From Actinomycetota bacterium (GTDB taxonomy: Bacteria > Actinomycetota > Thermoleophilia > Gaiellales > Gaiellaceae): 5,870 nt of DNA. The notes under the pieces were generated by a model that saw only the letters and a list, made by a program, of their open reading frames with translations, was not told the origin of the DNA and made no database searches. The position numbers were made by a program, and so were the translations under genes. Each line of letters starts with the position of its first letter. Positions within the stretch are counted from its first letter, which is position 1. Positions 5,421-5,870 of the stretch are shown here, piece by piece. The stretch is from contig JACCVK010000118.1 of assembly GCA_013698195.1 (NCBI GenBank), forward strand, positions 1 to 5,870, written 5' to 3'.

Positions 5421-5870
5421 TCAACGAGTGTCACGAAGTTGTTGCAGAGAGGCGCGATAGAGCGTGTTTCGAGCCGCCCCGGTCAAGCGCGCGACGACGT
5501 CGACCGCCTGCTTTCGCGGGACACCCGCCTCGACGAGCTCGGCGACGGTTCGAATGGCGACCTCGGAGACATCACGCACTTCGACGACGAACCGCCCGAG
5601 CACGAGCGTGATCTCTCCCCGCGGCGGGTCCCTGAACGCCTCCGCGACCTCGTCGAGCCTTCCTCGTACAACCTCCTCGAAACGCTTCGTCAGCTCGCGA
5701 CATACAGCCACGGGCCGGTCGGGCATGGCCTCCGCGAGGACCGCGAGTGAGCCCGGCAGCCGGCGTGGAGACTCGAACGCCACGATCGCATCGCCGAACC
5801 GGGCAAGCGCGGCCGCCAGTGCCCGGCGCTCGGCGTCGCGCCTGGGCAGGTAGCCGACGAAGCGGTACTC
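5421..5870 (-). CDS. rsmI: RsmI, 16S rRNA (cytidine1402-2'-O)-methyltransferase, C-terminal half (5' part outside window)
   Basis: SAM-dependent methyltransferase of the tetrapyrrole-methylase-like fold that modifies the ribose of C1402 in the 30S decoding centre. The visible 149 codons begin at the window edge and end at the TGA at 5423-5421. Recognisable family segments in order are GYLPRRDAERR near the start, VAFESPRRL (E. coli has a YESTHRL-like sequence), VAVCRELTKRFEEVVRG, PPRGEITLVLGR, and a C-terminal helix-turn-helix-like stretch ending GAARNTLYRASLQQL. The N-terminal SAM-binding part lies beyond position 5870, so no start is visible; an internal GTG at 5783 is not the start because the conserved LPRR segment lies upstream of it. 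The gene also precedes metG in mycobacterial relatives, as far as I recall, with other genes between. Confidence 0.95.
   Translation of the reverse strand, partial: EYRFVGYLPRRDAERRALAAALARFGDAIVAFESPRRLPGSLAVLAEAMPDRPVAVCRELTKRFEEVVRGRLDEVAEAFRDPPRGEITLVLGRFVVEVRDVSEVAIRTVAELVEAGVPRKQAVDVVARLTGAARNTLYRASLQQLRDTR

Noticed and set aside
5099..5434. Minus-strand 111-codon frame over the M23 start
   Set aside because: Out of frame with the signal peptide and zinc motifs, and starts within the rsmI end; no independent support.
1..5870. Search for tRNA, rRNA, CRISPR, insertion sequence, phage or defence genes
   Set aside because: The window is filled almost end to end by six recognised genes; no regularly spaced repeats, terminal inverted repeats, transposase motifs or cloverleaf sequences were seen.

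Overview
This window is a compact, GC-rich bacterial gene cluster. All six recognisable genes lie on the minus strand, so transcription runs from high to low coordinates: rsmI (5' part outside the window) > a secreted M23-family (LytM-like) protein > metG > tatD > rsmA > ispE (last codons outside the window). The strong G/C bias at third codon positions, the GTG starts, the actinobacterial-type methionyl-tRNA synthetase and the metG-tatD-rsmA-ispE order all point to a member of the Actinomycetota. A deep-branching, Thermoleophilia-like lineage is my guess; the sequence shown cannot prove it.

Region by region: positions 1-818 hold ispE (isoprenoid precursor synthesis); 815-1603 rsmA (16S rRNA dimethyladenosine methyltransferase); 1600-2343 tatD (metal-dependent nuclease); 2340-4163 metG (methionyl-tRNA synthetase); about 4164-5388 the M23 protein, whose open frame runs on to 3946 inside metG; 5421-5870 the C-terminal half of rsmI (16S rRNA 2'-O-ribose methyltransferase). 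The only clearly non-coding DNA is the 32-base gap 5389-5420. No tRNA, rRNA, CRISPR array, insertion sequence, phage gene, clear promoter or terminator was seen.

The last four genes are joined by three consecutive four-base start/stop overlaps (GTGA, GTGA, ATGA), so they are very probably one mRNA with coupled translation. Two genes methylate the small-subunit rRNA, one charges initiator and elongator tRNA-Met, one is a housekeeping nuclease and one makes isoprenoid precursors that feed, among others, the lipid carrier for cell-wall synthesis. The M23 protein adds an envelope function.

Most of the window is ordinary housekeeping DNA and I see no new defence or mobile system. The parts worth a second look are in the M23 gene: its zinc ligands are kept but one expected catalytic histidine is tyrosine; it combines a signal peptide, a long Pro/Ala linker and a C-terminal membrane segment; and its frame overlaps metG out of frame by 218 bases. 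The methionyl-tRNA synthetase subtype and a substitution in the IspE substrate pocket are smaller points.
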